Positions 48,855 through 58,639 are shown, numbered from the stretch's first letter. The stretch is DNA of 64,000 bases from DATMER01 sp035556715 (GCA_035556715.1 DATMER010000142.1:37716-101715); one strand, 5' to 3'. The notes: a model not told the origin generated them from the letters alone. Made by a program: numbers and translations.

Positions 48855-49064
48855 CTAATGATCCAGCGACGGCTTCAGCGGCCGGTCCGCCAGGGGACGG
48901 GGGTCGTCCCGGTCCATCTCCGCGGGACGTCCGATCGCCGCGGGGAGAAGCAGCCGCAGATCGTCCAGGTAATCCTCCAGCGTCCGCCGCACGGTCTGCT
49001 CGATCATGTCGCGCAGATCCTCCACCGACATCTCTTTCACCGCCGTGGATATCGCTTCCGGCAT
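48855..49064 (-). CDS. Small helical hypothetical protein
   Basis: 69 residues from MPEAISTAVKEM; AAGGAGGAG lies four bases before this ATG, deciding the start. A helix VEDLRDMIEQTVRRTLEDYL is followed by a Pro/Arg tail. It resembles short antitoxin-like proteins but has no toxin neighbour. It lies between gap and pfkA, likely in their transcript. Confidence 0.6.
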   Translation of the reverse strand: MPEAISTAVKEMSVEDLRDMIEQTVRRTLEDYLDDLRLLLPAAIGRPAEMDRDDPRPLADRPLKPSLDH

Positions 49065-49075
49065 CGTCTCCTCCT

Positions 49076-50089
49076 TCATCCTTCCAGCCCCCCGACCGCC
49101 ACCATCCGATCGATCAGATCGACCACCCGGTTCGAGTAGCCCCACTCGTTGTCATACCAGGCGACCACCTTGACGTAGCCGTCGCCGGTCGACTTGGTCG
49201 ACAGCGCGTCGAAGATCGACGAGTGGGGGTTGCCGATGATGTCCGAGGAGACCAGAGGCACCTCGCTGTATTCGATGATCGTTTCGAGCGGCCCCTCGGC
49301 CGCCTCGCGGATCGCCGTGTTCACCTGCTCCGCCGTCGGGCGCTCTCGCAGCCGGGCGACCAGGTCGACGATGGAGCCGTCCGGCACGGGCACGCGCATG
49401 GCCAGGCCGTCGAGCTTGCCCTTGAGCTCGGGCAGCACCTGGCCCACCGCCCGGGCCGCGCCGGTCGTGGTGGGGATGATGTTCTGCGCCGCGGCCCGGC
49501 TGCGCCGCAGGTCCTTGTGCGGCACGTCCGCCAGCCGCTGGTCGTTGGTATAGGCGTGGACGGTCGTGATGAACCCCTCCTCGATGCCGAAGCGCTCGTG
49601 GAGCACCTTGGCGATCGGCGCCAGGCAGTTCGTGGTGCAGGAGGCGTTCGAGACCAGCTTGTGCTCGGGCTTGAGCGTCTCGTCGTTGACACCGACCACG
49701 ATCGTGGCGTCGATGTCGTCCTTGGCCGGCACGGTCAGGACGACTTTCTTCGCTCCCCCCACGAGGTGCTTGGCAATCGCCTCCTTCTTGGTGTGCACGC
49801 CGGTCGATTCGATCACGATGTCGACGCCGAACTGCCCCCAGGGAATCTTTGCGGGATCGCGCTCGGCCGTCATCTCGATGCGCTTGCCGCCGACGGTCAT
49901 CGACTCCTCGTCGAAGGTGACCTCCTTGGGGAAGACGCGCATCAGCGTGTCGTACTTGAGGAGGTAGGCGAGCTGCTCGTTCTCGTAGAGGTCGTTGATC
50001 GCCACGACCTCCATATCGTCGCGGTCGGAAAGGATGCGGAAGACGCTGCGACCGATCCGTCCGAAGCCGTTGATGCCGATCCTGGTCAT
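49076..50089 (-). CDS. gap: Glyceraldehyde-3-phosphate dehydrogenase
   Basis: 337 residues. Rossmann motif GINGFGRIGR, Asp33 (INDLYE) favouring NAD, catalytic Cys151 in SNASCTTNC and His in TVHAYT, with GAARAVGQVLPEL and WYDNEWGYSNRV. ATG at 50089 has GAAGGAGAG upstream and overlaps the preceding paralogue's stop (ATGA). The longer open frame upstream is out of context. Glycolytic enzyme. Confidence 0.97.
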   Translation of the reverse strand: MTRIGINGFGRIGRSVFRILSDRDDMEVVAINDLYENEQLAYLLKYDTLMRVFPKEVTFDEESMTVGGKRIEMTAERDPAKIPWGQFGVDIVIESTGVHTKKEAIAKHLVGGAKKVVLTVPAKDDIDATIVVGVNDETLKPEHKLVSNASCTTNCLAPIAKVLHERFGIEEGFITTVHAYTNDQRLADVPHKDLRRSRAAAQNIIPTTTGAARAVGQVLPELKGKLDGLAMRVPVPDGSIVDLVARLRERPTAEQVNTAIREAAEGPLETIIEYSEVPLVSSDIIGNPHSSIFDALSTKSTGDGYVKVVAWYDNEWGYSNRVVDLIDRMVAVGGLEG

Positions 50090-51105
50090 GCTCTCTCCTT
50101 GTCGAAGCTCTCGAAGCACTTGAGCAGGTCCACGACGCGGTGCGAGTAGCCCCAGCCGTTGTCGAACCAGGTCAGCGTCTTGGAAACGTTCTTGCCGAGG
50201 ACCATGGTGGCCAGGCTGTCGTAGCTGCCGGAGTAGCGGCTGAGCAGGATGTCCGACGACACGATCGGATCGGTGACGTACTCCAGGATGTCCTTCCAGC
50301 GCTCGGTGGACGCCGCCGTGCGGACCACCTCGTTGACCGCCTCGACGGTCACCGGCCGGTCGTGCCAGCAGACCAGGTCCACCACCGAGCCGTTGGCCAC
50401 GGGCACGTTCATGGCGTGGGCCGTGAGCTTGCCTTCGAGCTTGGGCAGGAGGCCGGTGATGACCTCGGCGGCCTGGGTGTCCTGCGGGATGATGTTCTCC
50501 GCGGCGGCGCGCCCTCTTCGGGGGTCCTCGGCCGGCACGTCGGCCAGCCGCTGCTGGTTCGTGTAGGCGTGGACCGTGGTCAGGAACGCCCGCTTGATTC
50601 CAAAGGCCTCGTCCAGGATCTTGAGGACCGGCGCCGCGGCGTGCGAGGTGCACGAGCCGTTCGAGACGATCCGGTGCTCGGGCTTGAGCTGGTCCTCGTT
50701 GACGCCCATTACGACCGTGATATCCGGCGGATCGGCCGGCGGCGTGCAGAGGATCACGCGCTTGGCCCCCATCTCCAGGTGGCGCTCGATCTCGGCGCGG
50801 GTGGGGAACTTGGCGGTCGCCTCGATAACCGTCTCGACCCCCAGGTCACCCCAGTTGACGTCGCCGGGCTTCTCGGCGGAAAGCATCTTGACCTGGCGGC
50901 CCGCGACGTACAGATGGCCGTCGCGCGCGCTCACCTCGTCCGGGAACCGGCCGAGGATCGTGTCGAACTTGAGGAGGTATGCCAATCCGGCGTGGTCGGC
51001 GACATCGCTGACCGCCTCGATCCGTATATCCTCGCTCTTGTACAGGATGCGGAAGATGTTCCTCCCGATCCGCCCGAGGCCCATCAATCCGATCCGGCTG
51101 GGCAT
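50086..51105 (-). CDS. Second GAPDH paralogue
   Basis: 339 residues, parallel to the next gene with which it overlaps by four bases. The fold and catalytic Cys152 are kept (SNGSCTSHA), as is TVHAYTNQQRLADVP, but the Rossmann motif reads GLMGLGRIGR and the second Cys and the Asn before it differ. It retains the key residues so is probably active, perhaps with another cofactor preference (SDVADH) or direction. GGGAGAC precedes the ATG. Confidence 0.93.
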   Translation of the reverse strand: MPSRIGLMGLGRIGRNIFRILYKSEDIRIEAVSDVADHAGLAYLLKFDTILGRFPDEVSARDGHLYVAGRQVKMLSAEKPGDVNWGDLGVETVIEATAKFPTRAEIERHLEMGAKRVILCTPPADPPDITVVMGVNEDQLKPEHRIVSNGSCTSHAAAPVLKILDEAFGIKRAFLTTVHAYTNQQRLADVPAEDPRRGRAAAENIIPQDTQAAEVITGLLPKLEGKLTAHAMNVPVANGSVVDLVCWHDRPVTVEAVNEVVRTAASTERWKDILEYVTDPIVSSDILLSRYSGSYDSLATMVLGKNVSKTLTWFDNGWGYSHRVVDLLKCFESFDKERA

Positions 51106-51335
51106 TCTTCAGTCTCCCTGAGTCGACAATCTCTCTCACCCCTCCAAGACACCCAGAGGGCCTTGGAGGGAACGTAAACACGTTCCGTGCCATCCAGATA
51201 GGTACTCCGGGACGGCTCCCGGCTTCTCAGGTCCGGTACAGGAGATCTTCGGCCGTCACCGAGGAGACCCTTCTCGGGCTGTGGAGATCCAGGCTAGACT
51301 TGCCTCCAGGGCTCCAGTCATAGGACTCGAAAAGA

Positions 51336-54300
51336 ATGCGCAGACTCTTGCTCGTCGTCGCTATCGCCACCGTCCTCGCTGCCCCCCTCGCCGCCCAGGC
51401 CGCCGGCTCCAAGTCCGCCAAGGCCCCCGCCTCCGGCCCCGAATATCCGCTGGCCAAGGTCTCCGCCGCGCTGCCGTTCCGCGGCGTCGGCCCCCACCTG
51501 ATGGGCGGCCGCATCGCCGACATCGCGGTCCACCCCAGCGCTCCGGGCATCTGGTACGTGGCCGCCGGCTCGGGCGGGGTCTGGAAGACAACGAACGCCG
51601 GCACCACCTGGACGCCCGTTTTCGAAGACCAGCCCTCCTACTCGATCGGCGAGATCACTCTCAACCCCACCAACCCCGAAGTGATCTGGGTCGGCACCGG
51701 CGAGAACGTCAGCGGGCGCCATGTCGGCTGGGGGGACGGGGTCTACCGCAGCCGCGACGCCGGCCGCACCTGGCAGCGGATGGGCCTTCCCCGGTCGGAG
51801 CACATCGGCCGCATCCTGGTGGACCCGCGCGACGGCAACCGTGTTCTCGTGGCCGCCGAGGGGCCGCTCTGGGCCGCGGGCGGGGAGCGAGGCGTCTACC
51901 GCTCCACCGATGGCGGCGCCACCTGGACCCCGGTACTCCAGATCGACGAAAACACCGGCGTCACCGACCTCGAGTTCGATCCCGCCAACCCCGAGGTGGT
52001 CTATGCCGCGGCCTACCAGCGCCGGCGCCACGTCTGGGGGTTCCTCGGCGGGGGGCCCGGCTCGGGACTCTGGAAGTCCGTCGACAACGGCAAGACCTGG
52101 CGCCAACTGAAGACCGGCCTGCCGAGCGGGGACATGGGGAAGATCGGGCTCGCCGTCACGCCCGCCGACCCATCCCTGGTCTACGCCACGATCGAAGCGG
52201 GCGAGGAGGAGCGCGGCTTCTACCGCTCGCGCGACCGGGGCGAGAGCTGGGAGAAGCGGAACAGCTATATCTCCAACGGCACCGGCCCCCATTACTACCA
52301 GGAGATCGAGGCCTCGCCCCTCGACGCCGCCCGGGTCTACCAGATGGACGTCTTCCTCCAAGTGACCCGCGACGGCGGCGCGACCATGGAGATCCTCGAG
52401 ACCGGCCACGACAAGCACAGCGACAACCATGCCCTGTGGATCGACCCGAATGACGGCAATGGCAACCACCTGCTGGTGGGCACCGACGGCGGACTTTACG
52501 AGAGCTTCGACGAGGGGAGGACCTTTCGGCATTTCCCGAACCTGCCGATCGCGCAGCTCTACAAGGTGGCGCTCAACAACCGCGAGCCGTTCTACGACCT
52601 CCTGGCCGGGGCGCAGGACCTGGGCACCCTGCACGGTCCGTCGCGCACCCTCAACGGGGACGGCATCCGCAACCAGGACTGGTACGTGCCACTCGGCGCC
52701 GACGGCTACGGCGTCGCTTTCGACCCGCGCGACCCCGACCTCCTCTACCTGATGTTTCAGGAGGGGATGCTCTTCCGCAAGGACCGGCGCAACGACGAGG
52801 CGTTGATGATCCGCCCCCAGCCCGCCGAGGGGGACGCGCCGGAGCGGTGGAACTGGGACTCGCCCCTGCTGGTGAGCCCGCACAACCCCGACCGGATCTA
52901 CTACGGCTCGCAGCGGGTCTGGCGAAGCGACGACCGGGGCGGAAGCTGGACCCCGATCAGCGGCGACTTGACGGAAGGGCGGAGCCGCTACGAGCAGAAG
53001 TTCCAGGGGCGGGTCTGGAGCGTCGATGCGCTATTCGACAACAATGCGATGTCGAAGTACGCCACCACCACGGCGATCTCGGAGTCGCCCCTCCGGGAGG
53101 GGACGCTGGCGGTCGGCACCGACGACGGCCTGGTGCAGGTCACCACCGACGGCGGCCGGAGCTGGAGCCGTGCGGCGGCGATCCGCGGGCTGCCGGCGCT
53201 GTCCTTCGTCAACGACGTCGAGATGTCGCTGCACGACGCCGCCACCCTCTATGTGGCCGCCGACAACCACAAGACCGGCGACTTCACACCCTATGTCTTC
53301 GAGAGCACCGACCTGGGCCGCACCTGGCGCTCGATGGCGGGGGACCTGCCGCCGGGGGCGATCGTCTGGGCGCTGCAGCAGGATCACGTCCAGCCCGACC
53401 TGTTCTTCCTCGGCACCGAGCGCGGCCTCTACTTCAGCCTCGATCGGGGTACTCACTGGCACAAGCTGGGGGGCCTGCCGACGATCCCGTTCCGCGACGT
53501 GAAGCTGCACCGGCGCGATAACGATCTGGTAGGCGCCACCTTCGGCCGAGGCGTCTACGTTCTCGACGACTACACGCCCCTCCGCGGTTTTGTGGCGGGG
53601 GCGGCGGCGCTCGCCGTAGAGGGTGTGCTTTTTCCGGTCCGCGACGCCTGGTGGTTCGTGCCCAACCAGCCGGGACAGGCTCCGGGGCGCCCGGAGCTCG
53701 GCACCGACGACTTCACCGCCCCGAACCCGCCCCACGGCGCCCTCTTCACCTACTTCCTGCGCGAGGCGCCGACCTCCGCGCGCGAGGCGCGGAAGGCCGG
53801 CGAGAAGGCGCTGCGCGAGAAGGGAGCCGACGTGTCCTTCCCCGGCTTCGACCGGCTGCGGGCCGAAGCTCTGGAGACGGACCCGAAGGTGCTGCTGATC
53901 GTCTCGGACGCCGCCGGGCGCAAGGTGCGATCGATCGAAGGCCCGGCCAAGGAAGGGTTGCACCGGGTGAGCTGGGACCTGCGCGGCCCGGTCCCGGACC
54001 CGGTAGTGCTCGACCCGCCGGCCTTCCGGCCCCCGTGGGACACTGCGCCGATGGGCCCCCTGGTGGCGCCTGGGCGCTACTCGGCAGAGCTGGTGTTGGT
54101 GTCGGCGAGCGGAGCCCGTTCCCTGGGTGGGGCGCAGTCGTTCGAGGTGAAGCCGGTGCCGAACCTGCCGCCAGGCACCGACCCGGCGGCGGTGGCCGCC
54201 TTCCAGGGAGAGACGGCGGAGGCGGGGCGGCGGCTGGCGTCGTCGGCGGCGGAGCTCGGCCTCATCAAGAACCAGCTCCGGCAGATGCGGGCGACGCTGG

Positions 54301-54644
54301 GAGAGACCCCCAGGGCGGACCTGGCGCTATACGCCCGGCTGGACGCGGTGGGTCAGTCGGTCGCGGAGCTCGAGCGGCGGCTCCAAGGCGACCCGGCGCG
54401 GCAAAAGCTCTCCGAGCCGGACACCGTGTCGATCGGCGAGCGCGTGGGGGCGATCAGGTTCGGCCACTGGCCGACGCGGCAGATGCCGACCGCGACCCAG
54501 AGGCGTTCCCTGGAGATCGCCACGGCCGGGTTGGATGCGCTGGGACGCGACCTGAAGGCGCTGATCGCGGGCGACCTGGCGAAGCTGGAGGAGGCCTTCA
54601 GGGCGGCGGGGGCGCCGTGGACCCCGAGGCGGCGGGTGCCGTAG
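51336..54644 (+). CDS. Secreted BNR/sortilin-type beta-propeller protein
   Basis: 1102 residues. Signal peptide RLLLVVAIATVLAAPLAAQA. Repeated Asp-box-like units (GVWKTTNAGTTWTPV, GVYRSRDAGRTWQRM, LYESFDEGRTFRHF, VWRSDDRGGSWTPI) build one or two beta-propellers over about 45-740. The last ~360 residues are beta then coiled coil. Such proteins are abundant in Acidobacteria and Bacteroidetes and are often annotated as glycosyl hydrolases, but no catalytic residues can be claimed. The last 42 bases recur at 57549-57590. Confidence 0.9.
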   Translation: MRRLLLVVAIATVLAAPLAAQAAGSKSAKAPASGPEYPLAKVSAALPFRGVGPHLMGGRIADIAVHPSAPGIWYVAAGSGGVWKTTNAGTTWTPVFEDQPSYSIGEITLNPTNPEVIWVGTGENVSGRHVGWGDGVYRSRDAGRTWQRMGLPRSEHIGRILVDPRDGNRVLVAAEGPLWAAGGERGVYRSTDGGATWTPVLQIDENTGVTDLEFDPANPEVVYAAAYQRRRHVWGFLGGGPGSGLWKSVDNGKTWRQLKTGLPSGDMGKIGLAVTPADPSLVYATIEAGEEERGFYRSRDRGESWEKRNSYISNGTGPHYYQEIEASPLDAARVYQMDVFLQVTRDGGATMEILETGHDKHSDNHALWIDPNDGNGNHLLVGTDGGLYESFDEGRTFRHFPNLPIAQLYKVALNNREPFYDLLAGAQDLGTLHGPSRTLNGDGIRNQDWYVPLGADGYGVAFDPRDPDLLYLMFQEGMLFRKDRRNDEALMIRPQPAEGDAPERWNWDSPLLVSPHNPDRIYYGSQRVWRSDDRGGSWTPISGDLTEGRSRYEQKFQGRVWSVDALFDNNAMSKYATTTAISESPLREGTLAVGTDDGLVQVTTDGGRSWSRAAAIRGLPALSFVNDVEMSLHDAATLYVAADNHKTGDFTPYVFESTDLGRTWRSMAGDLPPGAIVWALQQDHVQPDLFFLGTERGLYFSLDRGTHWHKLGGLPTIPFRDVKLHRRDNDLVGATFGRGVYVLDDYTPLRGFVAGAAALAVEGVLFPVRDAWWFVPNQPGQAPGRPELGTDDFTAPNPPHGALFTYFLREAPTSAREARKAGEKALREKGADVSFPGFDRLRAEALETDPKVLLIVSDAAGRKVRSIEGPAKEGLHRVSWDLRGPVPDPVVLDPPAFRPPWDTAPMGPLVAPGRYSAELVLVSASGARSLGGAQSFEVKPVPNLPPGTDPAAVAAFQGETAEAGRRLASSAAELGLIKNQLRQMRATLGETPRADLALYARLDAVGQSVAELERRLQGDPARQKLSEPDTVSIGERVGAIRFGHWPTRQMPTATQRRSLEIATAGLDALGRDLKALIAGDLAKLEEAFRAAGAPWTPRRRVP
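54603..54644 (+). repeat. 42-bp direct repeat, left copy (3' end of BNR gene)
   Basis: Covers the last codons and stop of the BNR gene. It is repeated at 57549-57590 with a single G/A difference. Together they bound a low-GC island as attachment-like repeats. Confidence 0.85.
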
Positions 54645-54745
54645 TCCACGCTGGGGGCGGCGACGGAAAGAGGGTCTGAGCGCCGTTGCCTTTAGTCCCT
54701 TACCAGTGGATCTTCGCCAATGTGGTATTGACTTTGCGTCACATT

Positions 54746-55054
54746 TCATGCAAGGGCCTCTCTGGCAAGTCCGGGAATGAGGAACAGGCGCCTGCGCTTG
54801 AGTGCTGCGCAGATGACTCTTTGGCCAAACTGAGTCAAGTAGTACCTGTAGGTACAGCCGATCTTCTTGGCCTCGAAGACGGCTCGATCCTCACCGTCAA
54901 AGAGGTTGAACCCGCGGTGCGTGCGCTGCCCTCGCGGGCTTGCCGGGAGGATTCGGTCCAAGTCCTTGATGTCGGAGGTCGGATCGTCCAGAGCCGAAAG
55001 AAACTCAAGGTAGCGCCGGTTGGCCGCACTCATCAGTCCCTGCAGATCGGGCAA
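54746..55054 (-). pseudogene. Winged-helix-like hypothetical, probably internally deleted
   Basis: 102 residues from TTG, or 95 from ATG at 55033. The start (LMSAANRRYLEFLSALDDP) and RGFNLFDGEDRAVFEA, and the end YRYYLTQFGQRVICAALKRR, match my recollection of a ~150-residue protein common near transposons and group II introns. The middle with its helix-turn-helix appears missing at FEA/KKIGC. No other motif. It runs opposite to the ATPase. Confidence 0.4.
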
Positions 55055-55194
55055 GCTGTAGATCTAGGAAATAGAGTAGTGCGAGTAGGGCGTAAGCCAG
55101 GACAGGGACGTCCGTCAGCAGTATAATGAAAGATCGCTTAGCTGGTGAGTTGAAGGCTATAGTCCAAGGTGTATCTTCGAGAGGTAGGGGCGAG

Positions 55195-57093
55195 ATGTCC
55201 CAGGACCTGTTAAAAGATCTTGTTGCAATTGGGTCAATTACATCCGTTATAGTGACGTTGATAACTGTTTTAGTCACTCGGACTATCCCGTGGGCACAAG
55301 CTAAGTTACACAGCCGTGCGGCAAAGAAACTCCTTGGGGAAACTTTCTCCGATGTGGATGAAGCAATACGCTATTACATTGAGCCCAGGTGTGACAGCAA
55401 AGATCCGTCGGAAGGGATAGTGGATATAGGCGCTGACCCTTCTAATAAGCGCAAGCTTTTTAGGGTTCTTGACGAATCTCTTGCCAGCCCGCGCAGTCGC
55501 TACTTGTTTATTCTCGCCGATTCTGGAATGGGCAAGACAAGTGCTCTGATAAATTATTTCGCCAGACATGTTCGCAAATGGCGCAAGCCATTCCGGATAG
55601 CGATAGTGCCGTTGGGGATAAGCGATGCCGATGCCCGAATTGAGAAAATCCAGCAGAAAGAGGACACGGTCCTATTTCTAGATGCATTGGATGAGGATCA
55701 AGAGGCCATTAAAAACTACCATCAACGAATTGATCAGATCATTGGAGAAACCCTAGATTTCAGAGCTATACTGATAACCTGCAGGACCCAGTTTTTCCCC
55801 AGCGATGCCGCCATACCTATAAGCACTAAGCGTAAAAAGACCGGGCCACGACCTGCTGGCAGATCGGCTGAGCATACCTTTGAGAAGATCTTCCTCAGCC
55901 CGTTTTCTCAGAAAGAGGTGCTACGCTTCATAAGGAAGCGATACCCAATTTGGAAATTAGCCGAGCGGCTACGCACCTTATCGCTAGTGAAGAGCGTGCC
56001 AAGTCTTGTGCACCGTCCTATGCTCCTGGCTCACCTAGATGTTCTTGCAAAATCGCGCACTATAATCGGATGCTCTCTAGATCTTTTTGAAGAAATGGTG
56101 GAGGCGTGGCTCCGGCGTGAACGAGGCTTTGTTCCTGATACCAATCACCTGCGAACCTTCTCAGAACTTGCTGCGGTTGATATGTTAATTAACTCTGGCC
56201 GACGCGGAATGGAGAGGATGCCTCGACCTGAGATTGAGCAACTGGCCAAAGAGTGGGCTATTCCTTTAGAGGCGTGGATTCTAACCAATCGATCATTGCT
56301 GAATCGCGACGATGAGGGGAACTACAAATTTGCACATCGAACCATAATGGAATATCTATGCCTTTGTCGGTTAGCTAAGGGAGATCAGCGTATTCTTGTC
56401 GGCCCAGCTACAGAAGATGCGCCGACCCTTGGAGTTCAGTGGACTGACCAGATGCTCGATTTCTTCGGCGAAATAGCCGAGTTCGCGCGCCCTTGGCTGA
56501 TCGGAGTTATTCCCGCTATCGTGGGCCATCCGAACAGTAGGTCACTGCTCGGAAATATATGCTTTCGGATGGGTGATTTTTGCAAAACCAAGGAGCAATG
56601 GTTGTTTCGCATTGGGAATCTTTCTTGTGCGATATCACTCTGCGCAGAGCTTCCCTTTGCAGAGGTTGTCGTACTGTCGGTAGACATTGATGATTCTATG
56701 CGGTTGCATGTGTCGGTCGCTTTTAGGGCACGATACGAAAAAGCTGGCGAATCCTATATTCTGGAAGAGCTAAAGTCGCGGCAGAGCGCTGAAATTTCTG
56801 TCAATACTCTATTTGGTTTATTCTGTCTGCCTGAATCGGCTCAGGGGCGCAAAGTATCACCAGAAGCGGTGAGTCTATTGCCCAATTTTCGAGGTGTGTT
56901 CACAGTGGCGCCTAAGGGAGGGTTCAGGGAAGTTGGTAAAGATCAGGGCCGTTTACCGAGTGCAATCATTGGTTTTGGTTCTGAGCTTCCCGATGAGGCC
57001 ATGCTGCTGCATGCTCAATTGGTGCGGATCTGGAGAAATGCGGAATTCGCGGAGAATGATTTTTCTCTGCTAAACGAGCGGACGTGGCAGTAG
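55195..57093 (+). CDS. NACHT-like P-loop ATPase with N-terminal membrane anchor
   Basis: 632 residues from ATG at 55195, preferred over 55126 because GAGGTAGGGG precedes it. One membrane segment near residue 10-30 (SITSVIVTLITVLVT). Walker A LADSGMGKTSAL with Lys114 (55534) and Walker B TVLFLDALDED with Asp163 (55681) match NACHT NTPases, followed by a conserved-looking FAHRTIMEYLC. The C-terminal ~170 residues are beta-rich (VVLSVDIDDSMRLHVSVAF). The gene is much lower in G+C than neighbours and lies in an island flanked by direct repeats. Bacterial NACHT ATPases are often anti-phage; partners are not visible. Confidence 0.82.
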   Translation: MSQDLLKDLVAIGSITSVIVTLITVLVTRTIPWAQAKLHSRAAKKLLGETFSDVDEAIRYYIEPRCDSKDPSEGIVDIGADPSNKRKLFRVLDESLASPRSRYLFILADSGMGKTSALINYFARHVRKWRKPFRIAIVPLGISDADARIEKIQQKEDTVLFLDALDEDQEAIKNYHQRIDQIIGETLDFRAILITCRTQFFPSDAAIPISTKRKKTGPRPAGRSAEHTFEKIFLSPFSQKEVLRFIRKRYPIWKLAERLRTLSLVKSVPSLVHRPMLLAHLDVLAKSRTIIGCSLDLFEEMVEAWLRRERGFVPDTNHLRTFSELAAVDMLINSGRRGMERMPRPEIEQLAKEWAIPLEAWILTNRSLLNRDDEGNYKFAHRTIMEYLCLCRLAKGDQRILVGPATEDAPTLGVQWTDQMLDFFGEIAEFARPWLIGVIPAIVGHPNSRSLLGNICFRMGDFCKTKEQWLFRIGNLSCAISLCAELPFAEVVVLSVDIDDSMRLHVSVAFRARYEKAGESYILEELKSRQSAEISVNTLFGLFCLPESAQGRKVSPEAVSLLPNFRGVFTVAPKGGFREVGKDQGRLPSAIIGFGSELPDEAMLLHAQLVRIWRNAEFAENDFSLLNERTWQ

Positions 57094-57548
57094 GTCGAGG
57101 AGGTTTAAGGTGAGGCCGGCAGAAAGCCCGGCCCTCACGGTATCAAGTCGCGATGAGGTAAACGGCGCCTTCAAAGCTCGTATCCAGAATAGGGTAGAGT
57201 CGGCGGCGGGCGCGGTGGCTTTAGGTCGAGGGAGTAGCTGTTACCGGCGGCTTTCGCCTGATGCCGGTGCCTCAGTCTCGGCCATGGCTCCGTCCAGAAT
57301 AGGTGTCTGGCGTGTTGAAGTAGAGCGTGTAGGTCTCCATTTCTTCCCGGCGCGGACAGCTCCTGGAGCGCTTCTGGGTGGCCTTCTCAGCCGTGGTGAG
57401 CTGTTTGACCGCGCAGAAAACGTTCGCAAGCAGGCTCTCCTCAGCCTGGCCGGAGCTGCCCTCGGCTTCTCGGGCGCACCTCTCCCATCCTGGAGGTCTT
57501 CCAGTTCCGAAATTCCTTGAGCTGTGAGGGCTCGGCAGCTCCGACGCG
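57094..57548. other. Decayed or non-coding DNA in the island
   Basis: No convincing gene. On the minus strand a frame from about 57490 to 57272 reads LLANVFCAVKQLTTAEKATQ and ends METYTLYFNTPDTYSGRSHG, which is protein-like but has no start; a frame change upstream suggests a decayed pseudogene. A weak hairpin (57111-57138) follows the ATPase stop. Confidence 0.4.
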
Positions 57549-57590
57549 GCGGCGGGGGCGCCGTGGACCCCGGGGCGGCGGGTGCCGTAG
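57549..57590 (+). repeat. 42-bp direct repeat, right copy
   Basis: Identical to 54603-54644 except one base, although no coding gene ends here. It marks the right edge of the island; the HxlR gene begins its stop seven bases on. Confidence 0.85.
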
Positions 57591-57596
57591 GCCTAG

Positions 57597-57962
57597 CTAG
57601 GTTCGTTCCAGGTGGGCTCTCCCCCAGAGTCGGATCTGCTCGACGAGCGGCAGCAGAGAGCGGCCGTAGTCGGTCAGCGAGTACTCGACGGGCGCGGGGA
57701 GCGTGCCCGTCGGTTGGCGGTGAACGATGCCGTCGGCAACCAGCTCGCGGAGCTGCTGCGTGAGGACTTTCGGCGAGATGCTGGACATTTCCTGCCGGAG
57801 ACCCGCGAAGTGCTTCGGCGACTCGGCAAGCCAGTACACGATGATCAGCTTCCACTTGCCGCCGACGGCCGCCAACGCCGCCGTCAGCGGGCATCCGCCG
57901 ACGGGATTCGGCCTCTTCAGGCGGCGACCGTTACCTGCAGGTTCCTTCTTGACGGCTTCCAT
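57597..57962 (-). CDS. HxlR-family winged-helix regulator
   Basis: 121 residues from MEAVKKEP at 57962. The HxlR signature is present: CPLTAALAAVGGKWKLIIVY, then AGLRQEMSSISPKVLTQQLR and GIVHRQ, with YSLTDYGRSLLPLV. The single cysteine near residue 23 (GGCPLT) could be a redox or aldehyde switch as in other family members. It is divergent from the secreted protein, which it may control. GGAAGG lies upstream of the ATG. Confidence 0.92.
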   Translation of the reverse strand: MEAVKKEPAGNGRRLKRPNPVGGCPLTAALAAVGGKWKLIIVYWLAESPKHFAGLRQEMSSISPKVLTQQLRELVADGIVHRQPTGTLPAPVEYSLTDYGRSLLPLVEQIRLWGRAHLERT

Positions 57963-58024
57963 CGGTCGATCTACCTTCCCTCTCGGTGCGGGATTCAGAT
58001 CCGCTTCAATCCGGGGAGCTTCAG

Positions 58025-58594
58025 ATGGTAACAGAACGCCGAGTCCTCCCAATGCTCGTCCTCCTTGGTTCCCTCCTGTGCGCGCCCGTTCAGGGGGCCG
58101 AGCCGCGCGACGGCAAAGGCGACTTCGACTTCTCGATCGGCACCTGGAAGACCGACCTCAAGCGCCTGCAGAATCCCTTGAGCGGCTCCACGACATGGAT
58201 CGAATGCACGGGGACCTCCGTGGTCAGCAAGATCTGGAATGGCCGCGCCAATCTCGTGGAGCTCGAGGTCGACTGCCCGTCAGGCCACCTCCAGGGACTG
58301 AGCCTCCGTCTCTACAATCCCGAATCTCGCCAGTGGAGCCTCAACTACTCCAACAGCGCCGACGGCACCCTGAGCCAGCCGGTGATCGGCGAGTTCAAGA
58401 ACGGCCGCGGCGAGTTTTTCAGTCAGGAGCCGTTCCGAGGACGCGTCATCTTCACCCGGTTTGTGATCACCAACCTTACGCCGGATTCCTGGCGCTACGA
58501 GCAGTCCTTCTCGGATGACGGCGGCAAGACCTGGGAAGTGAACTGGATCGCGACCGACACGCGGGTGAAGGGTGGCTCCGCCGGCGTCCCATAG
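58025..58594 (+). CDS. Secreted DUF1579-like protein
   Basis: 189 residues from ATG at 58025 (GGGGAG six bases upstream), with a signal peptide ending VQGAEP. The motif FDFSIGTWKTDL and GSTTWIECTGTSVVSKIWNG match a family of small beta-barrel proteins in many soil bacteria; ligand unknown. It faces away from the HxlR gene across a short shared promoter region (57963-58024). Confidence 0.75.
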   Translation: MVTERRVLPMLVLLGSLLCAPVQGAEPRDGKGDFDFSIGTWKTDLKRLQNPLSGSTTWIECTGTSVVSKIWNGRANLVELEVDCPSGHLQGLSLRLYNPESRQWSLNYSNSADGTLSQPVIGEFKNGRGEFFSQEPFRGRVIFTRFVITNLTPDSWRYEQSFSDDGGKTWEVNWIATDTRVKGGSAGVP

Positions 58595-58639
58595 CATGAG
58601 CGCCAAATCCGGGCCGTGGCGGCGAGACGTGTTGCCGTC

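Noticed and set aside
50090..50653. Long N-terminal extension of GAPDH in the same open frame
   Set aside because: Lies entirely over the upstream GAPDH paralogue and is antisense-like in composition; the true start has a ribosome binding site and the Rossmann motif.
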